Shown: positions 51,067 to 63,489, numbered from the stretch's first letter. The stretch is 64,000 bases of DNA from Begonia masoniana (GCA_022432975.1 CM039511.1:19928557-19992556); one strand, 5' to 3'. Translations and numbers: made by a program. The notes: a model not told the origin generated them from the sequence alone.

Positions 51067-53251
51067 TCAGTAAGTCTTAGCAAATGCAGAAAAGCTTTCA
51101 AGACAGCTTCTAAGCAAGCTCTCAAGAAGTGGTCGAAGTGCCTGAATGATTAAGAACGCCGAATTAACGAACAGATTCTGGAAATTGTGACGAATTCACT
51201 TCCAAGATCTTCATCGATTCAAAACAGCCAAAAAAAACATGTTTCTGAGCAATGAAATCGAGTTAGAATGCTTTGCGGGTTTATTTATGACATAAAATCC
51301 AATTAAAATGGTTGAAAAAAATAATGCTTACAGATGCCACTGGAGCTAAAAGCTGAGGAACCTCATATGACACAGTTAGCTTAAAAGTCCCAAAAAAAAG
51401 AAGCCAACTATTAAGGCCTAAAAATGAACAATTCAAAACGGGTAGCTAAAATTTGGAATTAAATCAATTTTTTCTTTGAAAATTCTCACTTCTACAACAC
51501 AGGACGAAGGACCTTTCGGATGAAATCGCACGGTACCTCTGCAACACGAAATCTAAAAGATCAAGACCCAAGAATTTGAAGCAAGAACTTCGCTGATGGT
51601 AAATTTTAGAAAGTTTTGCAAATTTGAAAGAAAATGCTTTCTAATCTTAACTTGTTACGAAGCCCTTCCATGGATCGCCAATGGATTTTCTGATTCGGGA
51701 TAGGCTGCAAGAAGTCGGAGAGAAAATATAATAAAAAAAAATAAACATCTTAATTCTACATCACAATGTGGCTGGATATAGTTTTTACCTGCATATTTAG
51801 AGCAATCCATGAGAACTCAACATCTCGTCCAAGAACATTGTACTTCAACGACCATCGAGATAATTCGGGTTTAGCCTCTAAAATCTATATAACAAAGTCA
51901 AATTGTAAGCTTCTACGCGTTAGAAGTGACATATTTGAAATATCTTGGCTCGAGAACTAATTAGTATCGCATGCTCATGTTCTGCTATGTCACTGACAAA
52001 CGAATACTGACCCGAAACTGGCAAACACCTTAAAATAGAGAAATTACTCTTCCTTCTTACTAAGAAAATGATAAGAGTGCAGAAAGAAAAATGAAACAAT
52101 AAAGAAGATACACCGTGAATATGACTGAAATGTGTGTGATAATAAGACTGTGACGTTCGACCAAACCCAAATTTCCTACTTTCCCCCAACTCACAATCCG
52201 AGCTATTGTATTTGTTGGAATCAAACACTAATACTGAACAGGAAAATATGAAAATTTGACACCAAAATTTAATGAGGAAATCCCAATGGAAAAAAATTAG
52301 GGAAAAAAACAAAAAATCTAATTGCAAAAAATCAAGGTTTAATTGTATTTTCTGCTTCACCTTGCCCAATTGGAAATCGGATCATTAAACTCTAACAGAA
52401 TTCCATTCAAGTAGTATTTGGTATGTGTCAAGAAAAGGGAAATTAAACAAATTCCTCATTACCAGCTCGAAATGAAAGCAAATCAAACGACATACTTGGG
52501 CTTATCCTGCTCACCTTTACAGACGAAATGAAGGGCATCCAGCGGGTTATGGCTTCACGGTCAGAGTAACAACTGTACGCAACTGAAAGAGGAACATCAA
52601 CTACCATCTTAACCCTGCAAAAGTGAATCAGAAATCTAACATGTAGGTAAAAGATGAGAGCATATATTGACGAGGAAATGAAGGATAAGAGATTTATATT
52701 CTTCTACGGAACAGAAACATACTAAAATCAAAGTCTTTGGTTCATCATAATGAAAGCAGTGTTTGGAAAATGCGCAAATAATACTGAATATGCGATAGTT
52801 TGTAACTTTATACCCCATTCAAACAACTGTAGTTAGAATCTTTATCAGATAATGCTAGTTTTACGAATACTACTATTCAAAGAAGAACATTCTGAAAGGA
52901 TACCATACATGAATTCAATGTTGTTTAATCCAACTCTAAAAAAAAACCCCAAACAAAAGAAAAAATTAAGTTAACGAAAGGGGAATTTCAGTACGTGCAG
53001 TCCTGCAATTGCATAACAGGTGAAATGGATTGGACCCCAGTGAAGATCGAACTAATGCTTCGTTTGGAAGATCCATTTGAGAGTCTAAAGAAGAGCGCAG
53101 AGAAAGATGGTGGAGGCCTCAAAGCGGATCTGGTCCAAGTGGGTATTCCATTACCACTGAAGGAAATAGTATTTCTACTCCTGATGCTCAAATGGCATCG
53201 GGGATCAAGAGACTTCGAGGATGAAACGAAGGAAAGTGAAGCTGCAGACAT
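51067..53251 (-). CDS. SRPBCC (polyketide cyclase/dehydrase-like) protein, probably plastid-targeted
   Basis: Seven exons join in frame: 53251-52995, 52614-52515, 51884-51789, 51704-51652, 51538-51490, 51379-51332, 51141-51067, giving 225 aa. The first about 65 residues are Ser/Arg-rich and poor in acids (SAASLSFVSSSKSLDPRC), as in a chloroplast transit peptide. The rest matches the plant polyketide cyclase/lipid-transport-like family: KMVVDVPLSVAYSCYSDRE, ITRWMPFISSVK, LSRWSLKYNVLGRDVEFSW, NQKIHWRSMEGL, GTVRFHPKGPSSCVVE, VSYEVPQLLAPVAS and LRPLLESLLRS. The fold binds hydrophobic ligands, but the ligand is unknown. An in-frame upstream ATG at 53314 would add 21 residues; the second ATG (53251) gives the more typical transit peptide. 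A GA repeat lies in the leader near 53280. Confidence 0.88.
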
Positions 53252-53319
53252 TGTCACCGTTCTTAAAAAAAAGGGGAGAGAGAGAGAGAGAGAATCAATC
53301 CGGCCATTCAGCATGTGAA

Positions 53320-53640
53320 ACAGCTGATTGTCTTCATCTGATACAATTTAATTGTCTTCATCTGATACAGATTAATGGACTGTCGGGGAGAAATTGGTGT
53401 TGGGCCTCGAAAGAGTTGAATCTCCTTTGTCTGTATAGTCCTCGCGTGAATGTGATTGGTTCGACGGAGAATCTATATTTATTTCATATTTTGATTTATT
53501 TTATTGGATACTTTTAGGGTAAAATTCAAAATACTCCTTCACTATGGGTATTTATTGAAAAAAATCCTCAAACAAAAAGTCTTCGTATTTAAAACCTCGA
53601 ACTATCGAAAATTCTTAAAAAAAAAATCCTGGCGGAGCAC
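53320..53640. other. Promoter side of the SRPBCC gene and left edge of the next element
   Basis: No gene. ATTGTCTTCATCTGATACA is repeated in tandem at 53326-53365. At 53517 GGGTAAAATTCAAAATACTC looks like a Mutator-like terminal sequence, but its partner was not found. Confidence 0.4.
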
Positions 53641-54400
53641 CGCATACTCCCGAATTGTACTTCGGGGGGCCGAATCCAAATTGCGGCCCCCAGCATAGCT
53701 GTATACGAAGACACGCGGGAGGCCGCGTAAAACTTATGGCCTTCTACGTTCCACGGGGGAAGATGCGGGGGTCTCTGGCCCTCACCCACGTGTGCTGCAC
53801 GCAGACACATGCGGGGGGTTGAGCCACGTATTCAGCTCGCCGCATTATACGGGGTTCGACGCAGGGGGATTGGATCACTCTAGCACGTGAAATACACGCG
53901 AATCAACTTTGGGGGGCCACAAATCCAACTCGGCCACCCGTGTTTCATAGAAAATTTAATGCGTGGGGCCGTAATTTCAAACTTGGCCCCCTGAGTGTTT
54001 GCGGGGGGCCGCAAATCTCATTCGACCCCCCGCGTTCTTATCAACAGATCAATTGTTAATTTGTCGATGGGAATGTGGGGGGCCGTGAATCTCATTCGAC
54101 CCCCCGCGTTCTTATCCACAAATCAATTGTTAATCTGTGGATGAGAATGCGGGGAGTCGCGAATCGGATTCTCGGCCCCCCGAAATCTCATCCACAAATC
54201 AATAATTGATCTGAGGATGGAAACGCGGGGGGCCGCATCCGATTCGTGGCCTCCCGAAATCCCATCCACAGATTAGCAATTGATATGTGGATGGGAACGC
54301 GGGGAGCCGAATCATATTCGAGGCCCCCCGCATTAATAATTTTTCGTGATGCGGAGGACTGCAGTTCTCAATCGGGGGGCCGAACTTCTTTATTATTTAA
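53640..54400. repeat. GC-rich GGGGGGCCG repeat zone upstream of the Mutator-like element
   Basis: GGGGGGCCG(C/A) and CGACCCCCCGCG alternate. From 54000 to 54335 about five units of 72-74 bp recur, each with a GGGGGGCC half, an ATTCG centre, a CCCCCCG half and CATCCACA(A/G)AT, so each can form a hairpin. The zone is sharply richer in GC than its surroundings. It probably belongs to the 5' region of the transposon that follows. Confidence 0.75.
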
Positions 54401-54560
54401 GGAGTTCCGCCCTCCAATCTCTGAAATCTCTGAAATTTCTCACAAATTTTTTCTTTGCATAGGCGAATTATAACGAATCTCTTCATTCAAGTAAGATATT
54501 GTCCGCTCTGGGGTTTGAGTTGTAACCCAATATTCTCCCCTCGAGGATTTGTTTGGCAAG

Positions 54561-54645
54561 AACTTCCCAGTCGGCCACCCAACATAGTACTGCTCTCGCC
54601 GAAGCACTTTTAACTTCGAAGTTCTTATGAGATTTGTTGTCAATT
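54561..54645 (-). other. 5S rRNA-like segment in the left Cassandra LTR
   Basis: On the minus strand it follows the 5S promoter region (GTTCTTATGAGAT to GGCGAGAGCAGTAC, as complement of the plus strand). It serves as part of the LTR and is too diverged to be a 5S gene. Confidence 0.75.
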
Positions 54646-54790
54646 GTGCTCCAAAACGCGTCTTACTATATTGACAAAGTTTTCTTACATATGTTTCATT
54701 TCCATATACCTCCCCAAGCGATGTGGGATTGTGACGACCCCCTTTTTACAACCCAGGATTTGCCTATACTCGAGTCCGGGATTTGCCTAC

Positions 54791-57382
54791 TGTAGTGCCC
54801 CACACCCGGGTCCTCTCCTCTCGACCTGGGTTCGTTGAGCTCGCTACTATTATTCCGTACATTCCTTTCCAAACCCATTTTTGACATAAAACTTTTCGAC
54901 TTTTTTTTTTTTAAATCCTTAACAAATTTTCAAATCGTTTAACCCCTTCGGAACGAGTAGGAAAATATTCTTAAAACACGTTGAAAGCACCCATTCGAAG
55001 TTGGAAATAAAAAAGGTTGAAGAATAAAATTTTTGTAAAAGACCCAACCTCGTCACCCAACCAGCGCGTGCACCGCGCGAGCACAACACGCCTGCGAAAA
55101 ATCAGTCGACACCTTTAGGCACCTGTCGAAACTTCATTACTTTCTGTTTCCATCCATCGATCCTCGAGGTCGACACTAAAGTTGAGTTTACAGTGACCGA
55201 TCAATACTCATAGGAGCGGTCGACACCTCATTCGTCTCTGTTTTTAGATTGCACAGTGGCTGGTCGACACCCATAGGCGCGGTCGATACTTCAATCGTCT
55301 CGGGTTGCGACACCTTAGTAACCCGATCGACACCTATGAAAATGGTTCGACACCCTACTCGGCTTAACACACACAAGGGTCGACACCCACACGCTCTGGT
55401 CGACACTTTTAATTGATTAGATGCTAACCGGTCGCACCTCTGTAAACCGGTCGACACCTTGTCCCTGCTGCTATAAACTCAACAAAAAACTTCACCATTT
55501 TTGCCGTAACACGGACAACATTACCCTAAAATTCTAACACCCCAAAATCACATTTTTTACACCAGATTTATCCCAAATAATCCTAGAATACGTTTGCACA
55601 TCAAAACGACTTTTAGCGTTTAAAAACACTCATTATACATCAACTATACAATTTTTATCCATCAATTCTAAATCCAAACACAATTCCCTAAATCCCTTTC
55701 AAAACACCAAACACCCCTTACACTTAACTTCAAAACGCAGCCACACCCACCGAGTTAGACAGCCCTAACAAAACAACCGCATCGTTGCACGAGAGCACTC
55801 CTCCAACCGCCCTAGTCCTGGACATGCTCTTGGATCTCACCTGCTAAGTTCTCGTCACCTACATCACAAAACTCAACTATTAGCCTAACGCTAAGCAAGT
55901 AATGCAATTATGATTAAAACACTTCACATCCTACACATGCAATTTTTCTACCATCTCGTTTCGTTTCCGTTCTCGTCTTCGTTTTATTCATTCACTCTCT
56001 TTCTTCTTACCCTCCGGCCTAACGCTATGGGATCCGCGGAGTTTTAACCCAGCACGTCAACCTCTGGCCAAGTCTCACCTAGAATTCACGGAGCACATCA
56101 CCCTCCGGCCCAAGTCTAACCCGGGATTCGCAGAGCACATCATCCTCCGGCCCAAGTCCAACCCGGGATTCACAGAGCACATCACCCTCCGGCCTAAGTC
56201 CAACTAGGGATTCGCGAAGCATACAACAATCTCTTAATTTATTTACATACTTTAGGTTTCGTTCACATCGTACCTTACTATTCATAAAAACTATAGAAAT
56301 TAATTTTTCGTCTACTAACGTACTTTTCGAAAACCATGATGCATGCCAAATTAAACACGCCACCAACATACGCAATAAACATACAATGAATGCACACGAA
56401 CCACAACCATACATTCCTAACGATCTGTGATGTAGGCCCGAAGGCAAAACGCAAGCATACATTACTTACCTGGCCTCCTTAGCTAACCTCGTACTCGTAC
56501 ACTACGTCGAGAACTCGTTCGAACCTAAAAACCATAACGCAATCCATCAATTTAATCCTCCTCATGAATTCACTCATCAAGCTTCTAAAGAAAGCTAAAA
56601 ATCTCCCCCAACCACTAAACCCAAAATTCCACCGTTTTTGGCCAAACTTCTAAATCGTGTAAATAATCCTACGCTTATCTGTTTATGACGATTCAAAGCT
56701 CTACGGACTCCTTAGGACGTCAATTTCTAAAAGATCTGGACTGTTTAGCTAAATAACACAATTGGCTTGGTCGTTTTTCATAAAAACCGAACTACCCAGC
56801 CCACATTCCAGATTTTCGGCCTCTTCCAAAAATCCAACCACTCATCCATACTATCCTCTAATCATCTTTAAACACCCAATAAAGAAAGATTTCAACAATT
56901 CCCCTACCAATTTCGTGCAACCCTAAAACTCACACCAAAACCCTAACCTAAACTCACTCAATACCCAACCTAATCTACTCCTAAATCTTTTCTCTAGATA
57001 GAAAACTAATAACCCATGAAAAATTAGAGAGAAACCTACCTTGGACTGAAGAAATCGGAAGAGAATTGTTGGAGGAGTGGGCTCTGCAGAATCGTCGACG
57101 AGAGAGAGAGAAAAAAAAAAAAATGAAGAAGAGAAGGTTTACCTTCTTTCACGTGGCAGCCACCTCTTTTAATTTCCTTTATTTTCCATTCTACTTTTTA
57201 CTTTTACACCCTTTCTCATTTTCCTATTTCATTTTCTATTTAATTTACTTTTAACTTTTATATCCACAATTAACATACTCTTCTTCATCTAAACTTACAC
57301 TTAACATTTACTAAATCTCCAATCTTATTACAAATTCCCAAAAGTTCATTATAATTGAGCCGATAATTTGTCGAGTGATACA
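54791..57382 (-). mobile_element. Solo LTR (LTR-3) nested in the Cassandra LTR
   Basis: Plus-strand ends are TGTAGTGCCCC and GAGTGATACA, flanked by the target duplication CCTAC (54786-54790, 57383-57387). On the minus strand a donor-like AAG|GTAGG (57038) and an exon-like segment 56524-56470 between TTTTTAG|G and CCAG|GTAAGTAA match the family pattern. A GTCGACAC minisatellite (55090-55460, about 11 copies) and three to four 51-bp units (56060-56220) lie in the distal part. CGGCC(C/T)AAGTC and GTAGGCCCGAAGGC are shared with LTR-1. Confidence 0.9.
56470..56524 (-). other. Exon-like segment in LTR-3
   Basis: 55 nt between acceptor GGTTTTTAG and donor GTAAGTAATG on the minus strand, ending GCTAAGGAGGCCAG, very like the ends of the segments at 12003-12047 and 59628-59672. 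Confidence 0.45.
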
Positions 57383-57590
57383 CCTACACTCAGCTTAGGT
57401 CCCGAGGTTTGCCTTGCAGTTGTGCTCATACGTACACATTCGGATTATCATAATCACCTCCCCTCGAGGGCCCAACGTCATCGTTGGCCACATTTCCAGT
57501 TGGGTACAGGCTTTGATACCATTTATATTGTCTGCTCTGGGATTTAGGCTGTAACCTAATATCCTCCCCTCACGAATTTGTTTGGCAAGA

Positions 57591-57682
57591 ACTTCTCAAT
57601 CAGTCACCAAATATAGTACTGCTCTCGCCGGAGCACTTTTAACTTTGGAGTTATTATGGGATCTGTTGCCAATTGTTCTCTA
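57591..57682 (-). other. 5S rRNA-like segment in the right Cassandra LTR
   Basis: Same as 54561-54645, with a closer match to 5S (GGAGTTATTATGGGATC and ACTGCTCTCGCC on the plus strand). Confidence 0.75.
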
Positions 57683-59627
57683 AAACCCGTCTTATTATAT
57701 TGGGAGAGTTTCCTTACACATGTTTCATTTTCATATACCTCTCCAATAAATGTGAGATTGTGACGACCCCTTTTTTACGACCCGGGATTTGCCTATACTC
57801 GATTCCGAGATTTGCCTACACATGGCTTAGGTCCCGAGATTTACCCCGCAACCCGAGGTTTACCCCGCAGTCGTGCTCATACATAGACATTTGGGTCATC
57901 ACACGAATTTTCTCTATTTTAGCAAGGACGATGGAATTTGATCCAAATAAAAGGTTTAAATTAGACGAGGAAGTAGATAGTGATACCGATATGAATTGTA
58001 TTCAGACAATACTCCTGCATATGGTGATGATGGCTCAGATGAAAATGAACAAATACCTCTGTGTTCGACATCCAGAACTCTAGATGATCAGCTTCAAATA
58101 CCGATTGTCTCAGACGATGATGAGGTTGAAAGCGTACAGACAAGGGAAGCAATTCGAATGGAACTTTTTGTGACTAGAGAATATGCATCTTTAAGAGATC
58201 TTAAAGACGAAATAAAAGATTATTCTATAAAACATGGATTAGGTATAGTATTCACTAAAAATGAAAAGAGCCATTTGAATGCTAAGTGTTTAGAAAGATG
58301 TGAGTGGCGTTTACATGCCTCGCAGAAGTATGATAAGTTTACCTATCAAATAAAGAGTTTGGTCAATACTCACAGTTGTGTAAGGATAATTGAGAATAGA
58401 CACGTTAGTGCAAAATGGGTGGCACATCGTTATATGTCTAGCTTCAAAAGTCACTCTAGGTGAGACATATCTTCCATCGTGGAGACAGTGAGGATGGATC
58501 ACAGAACTCACAATACACCTAGTCTTGCCAAAAAAGCAAGAAGTTTAGCTCTCGCACTTAAAGAAGGCAAGGGCGACAAACAGTACAAGTTAGTCTGGTC
58601 GTACAAAGCAGAAATACATAGAACAAATCCGGGGAGCACTTTTGAAGTGCATACTTACGATACAGGGAGCACATTAGTGTGCCGAAGAGTGTATATGTGT
58701 TTGACCTGTAATACCCGGTTTTACAGGTTTTTAGATTTTACTGAATACGGGCATTTTCGTAATTATTGTGGAATTAGCCCGTTTTGTAAACGAGAAATTT
58801 TAGTAGAACTATATGAGTAAATTGGAGTATCGGGAGGAATAAGAGAATTTTTAAAGATATAATACACGGTTTTACGAGTTTTGGGATTTTTCGTAACATA
58901 AGGGTATTTCAGTAAATATAGCAAACTAGGTCCGTTTTGTGAACGAAAAGTTTTGTTAGAGCCCTAGTAATATATCGGAATATTTGGTGAAATAAGAAAA
59001 TTTTGGAGAAAGCAAAACGATAGGTTAAATAACGAATTAATTAGAAGAATATACCAAAGGGCAAAAAGGTAATTTTTAGGTTAAATTTAATAAAAACAAA
59101 AACCCCTCTCCCAACTCTCTTCATTCACGATTTTCCCTTCCAGAGAGGAAAATCCTCTCCGTTCTCTGGCGACTCACCACTTCGTTCCTCCGTTTCTTCA
59201 AGTCGTCCGACGATAGCTCCGCATTCTGGCAACTTTTCTTCCAATTTTGTTTCACCGATCAAACCCTAGGTAAGCTTAGAGTGTTATACCTGTTAGTTGG
59301 CCGTTTTTGAGTTATTATTCGTTAGGGTTTCGATAGGATTTTTGCGAAATCGTGAAGTTATGTTAAATATCAATAGTTCTGTTATAATTATGATTTTTGT
59401 TGCTAGATTAGGTTGGAAATGGAAAGTTAGGTTGAATTTAGAGGTTTAATGTGTAAAAATACCGTTGATGGCTTATTGGAAAAATGGTGAGCACAATGTG
59501 CTCGGTGAAATGCCCGAAAAAATTAAGCTAAGTTTTTAAGAAATTTGTCTTATCTAGGAGCTTCGTTTAAATTTGGAATTCGTTATTTAGGATCGATTTT
59601 AATGCCAATGTTTGTGAAATACTCTAG

Positions 59628-59672
59628 GCGGACGAAGATCAAAGACGGTACTGGGCTTGCTAAGGATGACAG
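59628..59672 (+). other. Exon-like segment in LTR-4
   Basis: 45 nt between ACTCTAG and GTAAGTCTTTG, ending CTTGCTAAGGATGACAG. Its length and its end match the segment at 12003-12047. Confidence 0.45.
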
Positions 59673-60614
59673 GTAAGTCTTTGTGACTCGCTTGGCCGAT
59701 TGGCCTACACCATAGGATTAGTAGTTGATTGAGAACTTTGAGATTTTATTGCTTTAGTGTAGGTTGGATGGGTAGTTTAGGATAATTGTGATACTAGAAT
59801 GTTCTTTTCTTTAGGTTTCGTGTTCTGTTTTATGTTTTTCTTACGTTTAATGTATCGTACATGTCCATGCATCATGGTTTTCGAATAAGCATAGAAAATG
59901 AATTTCCGCATTACGTTTTCACGAAAAGAAAATGAATAGCGAAAAGGTAGGAATGTATATGAAAAGGAAATGAATAGCGAAAAGGTAAGAATGTATATGA
60001 AAAGGAAATGAATAGCTAAAAGGTAGGAAATAAATAGCGAAAAAGTAGGAAATAAATAGCAAAAAGGTAGGAATGTATATGAAAAGGAAATGAATGGCGA
60101 AAAGGTAGGAAATGAATAGCGAAAAGGTAGGATGATTGCATGATTTTACGAATAGCATACGCATAACATGCATTTTCATTTATGAAGTTTACTGAGCCTT
60201 TAGCTCATAGAATGTCTCTATGGTGTAGGTCAATTTGAAACAGGTGAGGATGAGATTTCTCCACCTGAGGCATGAGCAGGTTGAAGGAGGGTGGCCCGTG
60301 AGAGTGCACTGGGCAGTTGAGGCGTATTTTGACCCGTGGGAGCAACAGTTAGGTATTTTGAGGATTTTGGGTTATTTTGAGCTAATGGGTGATGACATAG
60401 AAAATTGTATAGATAAATCATTCTAGGCTGCTTGGTATATGGATAGTGGATATATCGCGTTTTGACGTTTTGGATGGTTTGTGAACAATTATGTAGAATG
60501 TTTATTTAAATGAAAATGTTGAGAGATGTTAGTGAATAGATGTTGAAGAGTGTGAAGCGTAAGGGACAAGTGGAAAGAAAGAGCAGCTCGCTGGAAATTG
60601 GATTCCAGGGAGTA

Positions 60615-60652
60615 TGCCGATCGATCGCCAAAAAGGGGTGATCGATCGGTTG
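60615..60652 (+). repeat. GATCGATCG palindrome pair in LTR-4
   Basis: GCCGATCGATCGCC, a short spacer, then TGATCGATCGG. A single half (GGCGATCGATCGGC) recurs near 61214. Confidence 0.8.
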
Positions 60653-62666
60653 CTCTGGCTACGTACTGGAAGAAATTCCAGAGTGGTAGATTTAGGGTTA
60701 CAGTCGTTTTAATAAGGTTTGTTAAGTTTTCTGGCAAGGGGAAACATCGACCGATTTTAATCGGGGTCAACATACAGAGAGTTTAGAGCCTGTTAAGTCC
60801 GTTAAGTTTTTTTGGTAAAGGTCGAAGTCGTCGTCCATTTATAGTGAAAGTTTCGGTCGAAGTCATCGACCAGTTATAGTGAAGGTTTCGGTCGAAGTCA
60901 TCGACCATTTATAGTGAAGGTTTTGGTCAAAGTCATCGTCCATTTATAGTGAAGGTTTCGGTCGAAGTCATCGACCAGTTATAGAGAAGGTTTCAGCCGA
61001 AGTCATCGACCATTTATAGCGAAGTGTACGGTCAAAAACATCGACCGATATCATTACAGAGGCCACGTCGACCAAATATTAAGTGTTCTAGTATGGACAT
61101 CGACCTATTAGAAGGAATGCAATTCCAAAGGGACGTCGTTCGATTTTAGGTAGTGTTGACCGAAACCCAGTTTTACCGTTTTAGCACTATTAACCAAGTT
61201 TAATATTTATACGAGGCGATCGATCGGCTATGCCTTTTTACGGGCGAAATACTCTTTTTGCCCACGATGGTTTGGCCGATTGTTTTTCTATTTTAATGTA
61301 TTTTCTTTAAATGGTTTTGAGGATGTTTCCAATCGATTTAGGGGTTTAAAAAGAAAAATTTATACGGAAAATTATGAAATAGGAATAAGGGTCGTCACAT
61401 AACCGCTTGCACGTTGCTGCAACTTGTTCGCCCTATTATCTGTTTGGATGATTGTCACCTTAATGGCTCGTGTCTCGAACAATTACTCACAGCCGTTAGT
61501 ATTTATATGAACGATGGAATATATTTTGTTATTGTTGCCAATGTCGAAAAAGAGACCGAGGAAACATGGACGTAGTTTTTAAAACTTTTGAAAATAGACC
61601 TGTACACTGAATTGAGAATCTGATGGACTATTGTTTCATATCGACAAAAGGTATATTGTTTAATTAAATTATTTGTGGTGTAATTAAAGCGTGTAACTAA
61701 CTTGTTTTAATATCAGAGGTTCAGGAATGCTGTGGATGAGAAATTTAAATAAACCGAATACCGCTTCTGCCTCCAGTACATGTACGCAAACTTCAAAGGG
61801 CTGTTTCAGAGGAGAGCATACAGAAAGGCAATGTGGAAGGCAGCCAAGGCACCCACAAGACCTCATTTTGAATTAGAAATGAGGAAATTACATGAACTTA
61901 GCCCGGCTAACCATGAATGGCTTCGATGAAAAGAGCTTAGATATTGGGCTAGTCATGTCTTCTCTCTGATTCCCAAGTGCGAAATTGGCTTAAATAATTT
62001 GTGCGAGTCATTCAATGAACTTATATTGTATGTCAGGGACAAATCGATACTCACCATGTTCGAGACGATCCGAACTTACATGATGACTCGTATCCTTAAA
62101 CAATTTGACAAGATGGCCCAATTAATGACCCTCCTGTGTCCCCAAATATATAAAAAGCTTGACAAGCTAGTAGATGCACCTAGAAATTGGAGCCTTACGC
62201 TTGGGGGAGGTTCACGATTTCAAGTGAGCAACGACAATAAACAATTCATTGTCGATATGAATACGTGGGTGGGCGAATGACCAGGTGGACACTTACTGGA
62301 ATCTCGTGTGTCCATATCATTTCATGTATCTATTTCTTGAGAGTGGAACCCGAAATTTACGTGCATCCATACTATTGCCAGGTGACTTTCCTGTAGATGT
62401 ACTCTAATTTTATTCAACCCGTGAACGACTAATTAATGTGGCCAGATGCGTCAGGTAGGAGGGAACTCTTCCTGCCCAAAAGATATCGCCAACCTGGTAG
62501 GTCCAAGAAGACAAGAGTGCGAGATGTCGATGAGCCATCAAGTTCAGCAACTAGTAGACAGAACTCAAAGATGTCGTGTGGTATATGTCCACAGTACGGG
62601 CATAATAGTCGCACTTGTCCTAACCAAGGATCCACTTCAGGCACTGCTGGGTTACAACACAAATGA

Positions 62667-63489
62667 GGGGACACAGGTACAGTTATAAATATTTCGCTCA
62701 TAAACACGTTGTCATTTTTTTTAATATAGTTTTCATTATGTGCAGGAATCTACGACGCACGGCCGAGGTAAGAGCAGAAGAAATTGACTGTTGTAATTTG
62801 TGTTGGATTTTATCTATGTTCATGTAATTTAAAGGTTTTTTCAAAATTATAATTGTTTAAATTAGTTTAAATAAATATTAATTATTTACTTAAATAACAA
62901 TTTAAATACAATAAATAATTTGAATAAAGTAATTAATTAATTAATTAATTTTTTTATATTTTGTACATTAATTAATTGAAATTCATAACTTTATTTGAAT
63001 ACATTAATTAGTTAATCATGTGAATAAAGTAATTATATTAATTAAAATTTATTTATTACAAATTAATTTGAATACATTACTTGATTAATTTATTTACTAC
63101 AAGATAATTTGAATGTATTAATAAATTAATTACTTTACTACAAAATAATTTGAATAGATTAATTAAGTAATTAATTGATTTTATATTTTATACATTAATC
63201 ATTACTTTATTTGAATACATTAATTATATTATTCAAATTAATTAAATTGCATACAATTATAATTAATTAATTATTTTATTAAAAAAAAAGTGAAAAATTG
63301 GGCAGATTTTCGTTTGTTTTATGACTCCCCCATAACTATCTTCAAATAGTTTCTGCAAATTCAAATAATATATATATATATATCCAAATAGTTCGAGTAA
63401 AGTACAAAAATAAAGTAAATCACACTGAAATAAAAGTACATCAAATGAAATACAAAATATAAAGTAAACTACTACGGTGGTATATCACG
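62667..63489. other. AT-rich DNA with ATTAATTAATT repeats
   Basis: No gene. 62840-63290 is dominated by TTAATTAATT and TTTGAATA(C/A)ATTA wording; an (AT) run lies at 63369-63382. The right end of the Mutator-like element should be here, but a terminal sequence could not be recognised. Confidence 0.5.

Larger units (their letters stand above)
54500..57900 (-). mobile_element. Cassandra TRIM element (5S-like LTRs), interrupted by a solo LTR
   Basis: Two direct repeats, 54500-54790 plus 57383-57450, and 57529-57900, both begin TGTC(C/T)GCTCTGGG. Each contains a stretch matching the reverse complement of 5S rRNA (GTACTGCTCTCGCC, AGCACTTTTAACTT, GGAGTTATTATGGGATC). The 75-bp interior holds, on the minus strand, a primer binding site TGGTATCAAAGCC (57521-57509) and a purine tract GAGGGGAGG (57466-57458). 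These are the hallmarks of Cassandra, a non-coding TRIM. Outer ends lack a clear target duplication. Confidence 0.82.
58707..61399 (+). mobile_element. Solo LTR (LTR-4) nested in the transposase gene
   Basis: It begins TGTAATACCCGG and ends GGGTCGTCACA. The flanks TGACC (58702-58706) and TAACC (61400-61404) match at four of five bases, consistent with an aged target duplication. A CT-rich leader (59100-59230) is followed by donor CCTAG|GTAAGC at 59270 and an exon-like segment at 59628-59672. Tandem units GAATAGCGAAAAGGTAGG (59930-60130) and about six 35-bp units with GTCGAAGTCATCGACC (60820-61030) lie distally. Confidence 0.85.
57930..62666 (+). pseudogene. Mutator-like (MuDR-type) transposase, broken and interrupted by a solo LTR
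   Basis: 57930-58706 codes an acidic N-terminus (DDDEVESVQ) and the MULE DNA-binding part (ELFVTREYASLRDLKDEI, CLERCEWRLHASQKYDKF), with a frameshift near 57995 and another near 58460. After the LTR at 58707-61399, 61402 onward continues in the transposase core (RPIICLDDCHLNGSCLEQLL with a catalytic Asp, FVIVANVEKETEETW), the later FKGLFQRRAYRKAMWKAAK and ELILYVRDKSILTMFETI, a SWIM-type finger (CVHIISCI) and a CCHC knuckle (CGICPQYGHNSRTC). At least three stops and several frameshifts are present. The protein moved DNA transposons by cut and paste; this copy cannot. Confidence 0.85.

Noticed and set aside
52995..53318. Plus-strand frame of 107 codons opposite exon 1 of the SRPBCC gene
   Set aside because: It is the complement of a transit-peptide exon; the minus-strand frame splices cleanly into a known family.
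54561..57682. Two 5S rRNA genes
   Set aside because: They match 5S only in part, carry many changes and sit in the LTRs of a Cassandra TRIM.
53517..63300. Terminal inverted repeats of the Mutator-like element
   Set aside because: A candidate left end (GGGTAAAATTCAAAATACTC) was seen, but no complementary right end was found by reading, so element borders are left open.
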